From Nitrospira sp. (GTDB lineage Bacteria; Nitrospirota; Nitrospiria; Nitrospirales; Nitrospiraceae): a stretch of DNA of 64,000 nucleotides. How positions within the stretch are numbered: the stretch's first letter is position 1; every line of letters starts with the position of its first letter. Made by a program: the position numbers and the translations under genes. The DNA is taken from NCBI GenBank assembly GCA_024760545.1, contig CP060501.1, positions 1 through 64,000 on the forward strand, read 5' to 3'. This document shows, piece by piece, positions 61,858 through 64,000 of the stretch. A model generated the notes under the pieces. It ran no database searches. It saw only the letters and a list, made by a program, of their open reading frames with translations, and was not told where the DNA came from.

Positions 61858-61873
61858 TAGGGAATCTGCTAGT
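61858..61873 (+). promoter_or_regulatory. CTAGGG-N6-CTAG element (perfect) upstream of the hybrid kinase
   Basis: Plus strand CTAG-GGAATCTG-CTAG, 60 bp before the ATG at 61934. Confidence 0.55.
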
Positions 61874-61933
61874 TTTCCGATTTGGGGGGTTACTAGACTC
61901 TCTGTGACCAGTAAGCTGGCATCCCTTTATCCG

Positions 61934-64000
61934 ATGCAAGACAGACCATTTGACCCTCAGAACATCAGTTTTCTCGCCGGCGGCGGCGAGATGGGCGCGC
62001 GGATGCGCGCCTTCGATTTCTCTACGACGCCATTGGGGCCTGTTTCGGCCTGGCCACAAAGCTTGCGCTCGGCCGTGAGTATCTGCCTGAACAGCCGCTT
62101 TCCCATCGTCCTTTATTGGGGCAAAGAATTTGTCTCGCTCTACAACGATGCCTATATTTCTATTTGGGGAGAAAAGCATCCCTGGGCGCTCGGTAAACCG
62201 TTTGAAGTGGCCTGGGCCGACATCTGGGACGCATTGGGGCCCGTGCTCAAAGGTGTCATGGAGACCGGGATTCCTTCCTGGTCCGACGATCAACTGCTCG
62301 TCATGCAGAGGCATGGCTATGTAGAAGAGACCTATTTCACCTTTTCCTTCGGGGCCGGTCGCAACGAACAAGGAGAGGTTGCCGGTATTTTTTGCGCCGT
62401 GGCCGAGACAACGCAGCGCGTGCTGCATGAACGCCGTCTCGCCGTCCTGAGAGAGCTGACCGGTGCTGCGAAAAGTCCTCAGGAGGCGGCTACGCTGGCT
62501 GCTCAGATCCTCGACGGACAGGCCGACATTCCGTTTGCATTGGTATATCTGTTGGAGCAAGAGGGCCGAACTGCGCGGCTCGCCGCCCACACGGGAATTC
62601 CGTCCAACAGTTGTGCTGCGCCGCCGGTCGTGGATATTGCCACCGACGATGCCGGTGCCTGGCCGTTGGCGCTGGCCATCACGGCCGGCGCGCCGACGAT
62701 TGTGACGGACTTGGCCCGGCGATTCGCCCCGCTGCCGGGCCGACCATGGCCTGAACCTGCGCATACCGCCATCGTGTGGCCTCTTCAAAAATCAGGACAA
62801 TCGGAGTCGGCGGGGCTGCTCATCCTCGGAGTCAGCCCGCGACGACGGCTTGATGAGTCGTATCAGCGGTATTTCGAACTGGTCGCGGGCCACGTCGCAA
62901 CCATGCTCGCCAACGGCCGCGCCTACGAAGATGAGAAGAATCGCGCCGAAGCATTGGCCGAGATCGACCGCGCCAAGACCGCATTCTTTTCGAACGTGAG
63001 CCACGAATTGCGCACGCCGCTCACGCTGATGCTCGGACCACTGGAAGATTTGAAAGCGCGGTTTGGCCGATCAACGTCCTCGCTCGACGCCTCGCAGTAT
63101 CAACAGATCGATTTGGTTCATCGCAACGGGCTGCGTCTTCTCAAACTGGTAAACACCCTGCTGGATTTTTCGCGGATCGAGGCCGGCCGGGCGCAGGTGG
63201 TGTATGAAGAGACAGAGCTCGCCGCGTTCACGACCGACCTCGCGAGCGTATTTCGCTCCACCATCGAGAAGGCCGGTTTATCGCTGATTGTCGATTGTCC
63301 TCCCCTGCCTGAGCCCGTGTTTGTGGATCGCGACATGTGGGAAAAGATCGTCTTGAATCTGTTGTCCAATGCCTTCAAGTTCACGTTCAGCGGCGAGATC
63401 GAGATTGCGCTGCGACCAAGCGGAAAACATGTGGAACTTTCCATTCGCGATACAGGAACAGGCATTCCGGACGACCAACTCGGAAAGATCTTCGAGCGGT
63501 TCCATCGCGTCTCCGGCTCACAAGGCCGTACCCACGAAGGCACGGGCATCGGTCTGGCTCTCGTTCAGGAGCTGGCGCAACTTCATGGCGGCTCCGTCTC
63601 AGTAGACAGCGCCTATGGGAAGGGGAGCACGTTCAGAGTGTTCATTCCCCTAGGCAAGAGCCATCTACCGTACAAACATATCGGCGCCGCTCGAGGCAAG
63701 ACATCGACGGCTATGGGCGCTACGCCCTTCGTGGAAGAAGCTGCGCGTTGGCTGCCATCCGAGGAAGTTTCTGAGTCAGGAAGTCAGAATGCTGAGCTCT
63801 CGATCGGGTCTGACTTCTCTCACTCATCACTCACCGCTCGTTCGCGCGTCCTCCTGGCCGACGACAATGCCGACATGCGGGAGTACGTGAGCCGATTGCT
63901 GCGTAGCCGATTCGAAGTACAAACGGTTGCCGATGGACAGGCCGCATTGGACGCGGCGCGTGCCAATCCGCCGGAGGTGGTCCTTACCGACATTATGATG
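61934..64000 (+). CDS. Hybrid sensor histidine kinase (PAS, GAF, HisKA, HATPase, receiver), 3' end outside window
   Basis: At least 689 residues; the frame runs off the window. Order: N-terminal PAS-like domain (LYWGKEFVSLYNDAYISIWGEKHP...), GAF-like domain (about 170-330), HisKA with phospho-His in NVSHELRTPLTLML (about residue 358), HATPase_c (DRDMWEKIVLNLLSNAFKF, RDTGTGIP, GTGIGLALVQELAQLHGG), a low-complexity linker, then a receiver starting RVLLADDNADMREYVS with phospho-Asp in VVLTDIMM at the edge. No signal or TM, so cytosolic. More receiver, kinase or LuxR modules may follow beyond the edge. Confidence 0.93.
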   Translation, partial: MQDRPFDPQNISFLAGGGEMGARMRAFDFSTTPLGPVSAWPQSLRSAVSICLNSRFPIVLYWGKEFVSLYNDAYISIWGEKHPWALGKPFEVAWADIWDALGPVLKGVMETGIPSWSDDQLLVMQRHGYVEETYFTFSFGAGRNEQGEVAGIFCAVAETTQRVLHERRLAVLRELTGAAKSPQEAATLAAQILDGQADIPFALVYLLEQEGRTARLAAHTGIPSNSCAAPPVVDIATDDAGAWPLALAITAGAPTIVTDLARRFAPLPGRPWPEPAHTAIVWPLQKSGQSESAGLLILGVSPRRRLDESYQRYFELVAGHVATMLANGRAYEDEKNRAEALAEIDRAKTAFFSNVSHELRTPLTLMLGPLEDLKARFGRSTSSLDASQYQQIDLVHRNGLRLLKLVNTLLDFSRIEAGRAQVVYEETELAAFTTDLASVFRSTIEKAGLSLIVDCPPLPEPVFVDRDMWEKIVLNLLSNAFKFTFSGEIEIALRPSGKHVELSIRDTGTGIPDDQLGKIFERFHRVSGSQGRTHEGTGIGLALVQELAQLHGGSVSVDSAYGKGSTFRVFIPLGKSHLPYKHIGAARGKTSTAMGATPFVEEAARWLPSEEVSESGSQNAELSIGSDFSHSSLTARSRVLLADDNADMREYVSRLLRSRFEVQTVADGQAALDAARANPPEVVLTDIMM

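Overview
ORGANISM. The window looks like chromosomal DNA of an environmental, respiring Gram-negative bacterium. Evidence for this is the outer-membrane beta-barrel, Slp and Lpp-type lipoproteins, multi-haem cytochrome, AI-2E exporter and cytochrome bd-type oxidase, together with many two-component proteins. From general familiarity with the gene types (DUF5752 beside TreT, PE-Lig-Pol LigD, many orphan LuxR/NtrC regulators, small CsbD/YtxH/DUF1328 proteins) I lean to a Nitrospira-like member of Nitrospirota. That is inference; no single gene here proves it.

LAYOUT. 1-4.6 kb: a truncated FAD oxidoreductase, then an integration hot spot. An XRE regulator and a serine recombinase run up to, and read into, an elongator tRNA-Met on the minus strand. 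A 1.26-kb relic element with a tyrosine-integrase stub lies on the other side, bounded by a 46-bp duplication of the tRNA 5' half. 4.8-11.7 kb: G6PDH (zwf), a PAS membrane protein, a lipoprotein, TreZ and an amylo-1,6-glucosidase. 11.7-16.9 kb: a dead TPP-enzyme fragment, a ferritin-like protein, and an operon of esterase, DUF4142, di-haem cytochrome and a (GGT[LV]P)n repeat protein. 16.9-23 kb: GlgX (minus), thioredoxin 2, YihY-like protein, Gfo/Idh/MocA oxidoreductase and ROK kinase. 23-31 kb: a hybrid histidine kinase, cytochrome bd-type oxidase, PRC-barrel protein and GAPDH. 31-41.5 kb: LigD, two glycosyltransferases (one TreT-like), DUF2934, YtxH, DUF5752, SOD, a Cys-rich copper protein and an AI-2E exporter. 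41.9-53.6 kb: Slp lipoprotein, a HAD-ATPase fusion, five response-regulator genes and many small envelope/stress proteins. 53.7-64 kb: a TPP enzyme, GlgC, TreY, two small membrane-associated proteins, Ku and a hybrid histidine kinase running off the end.

HOW THE GENES WORK TOGETHER. Much of the window is a stress-tolerance neighbourhood. GlgC, GlgX, the amylo-1,6-glucosidase, TreY and TreZ link glycogen turnover to trehalose, and TreT gives a second trehalose route. LigD plus Ku form a two-component NHEJ system. SOD, ferritin, thioredoxin 2, CsbD, YtxH, PRC-barrel, DUF1328 and DUF4142 proteins fit the same theme. The most interesting unexplained signal is a recurrent intergenic direct repeat, CTAG-N8-CTAG (usually CTAGGG...CTAG), found upstream of many of these genes on both strands. 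I propose it marks one shared stress regulon whose DNA-binding protein is unknown.
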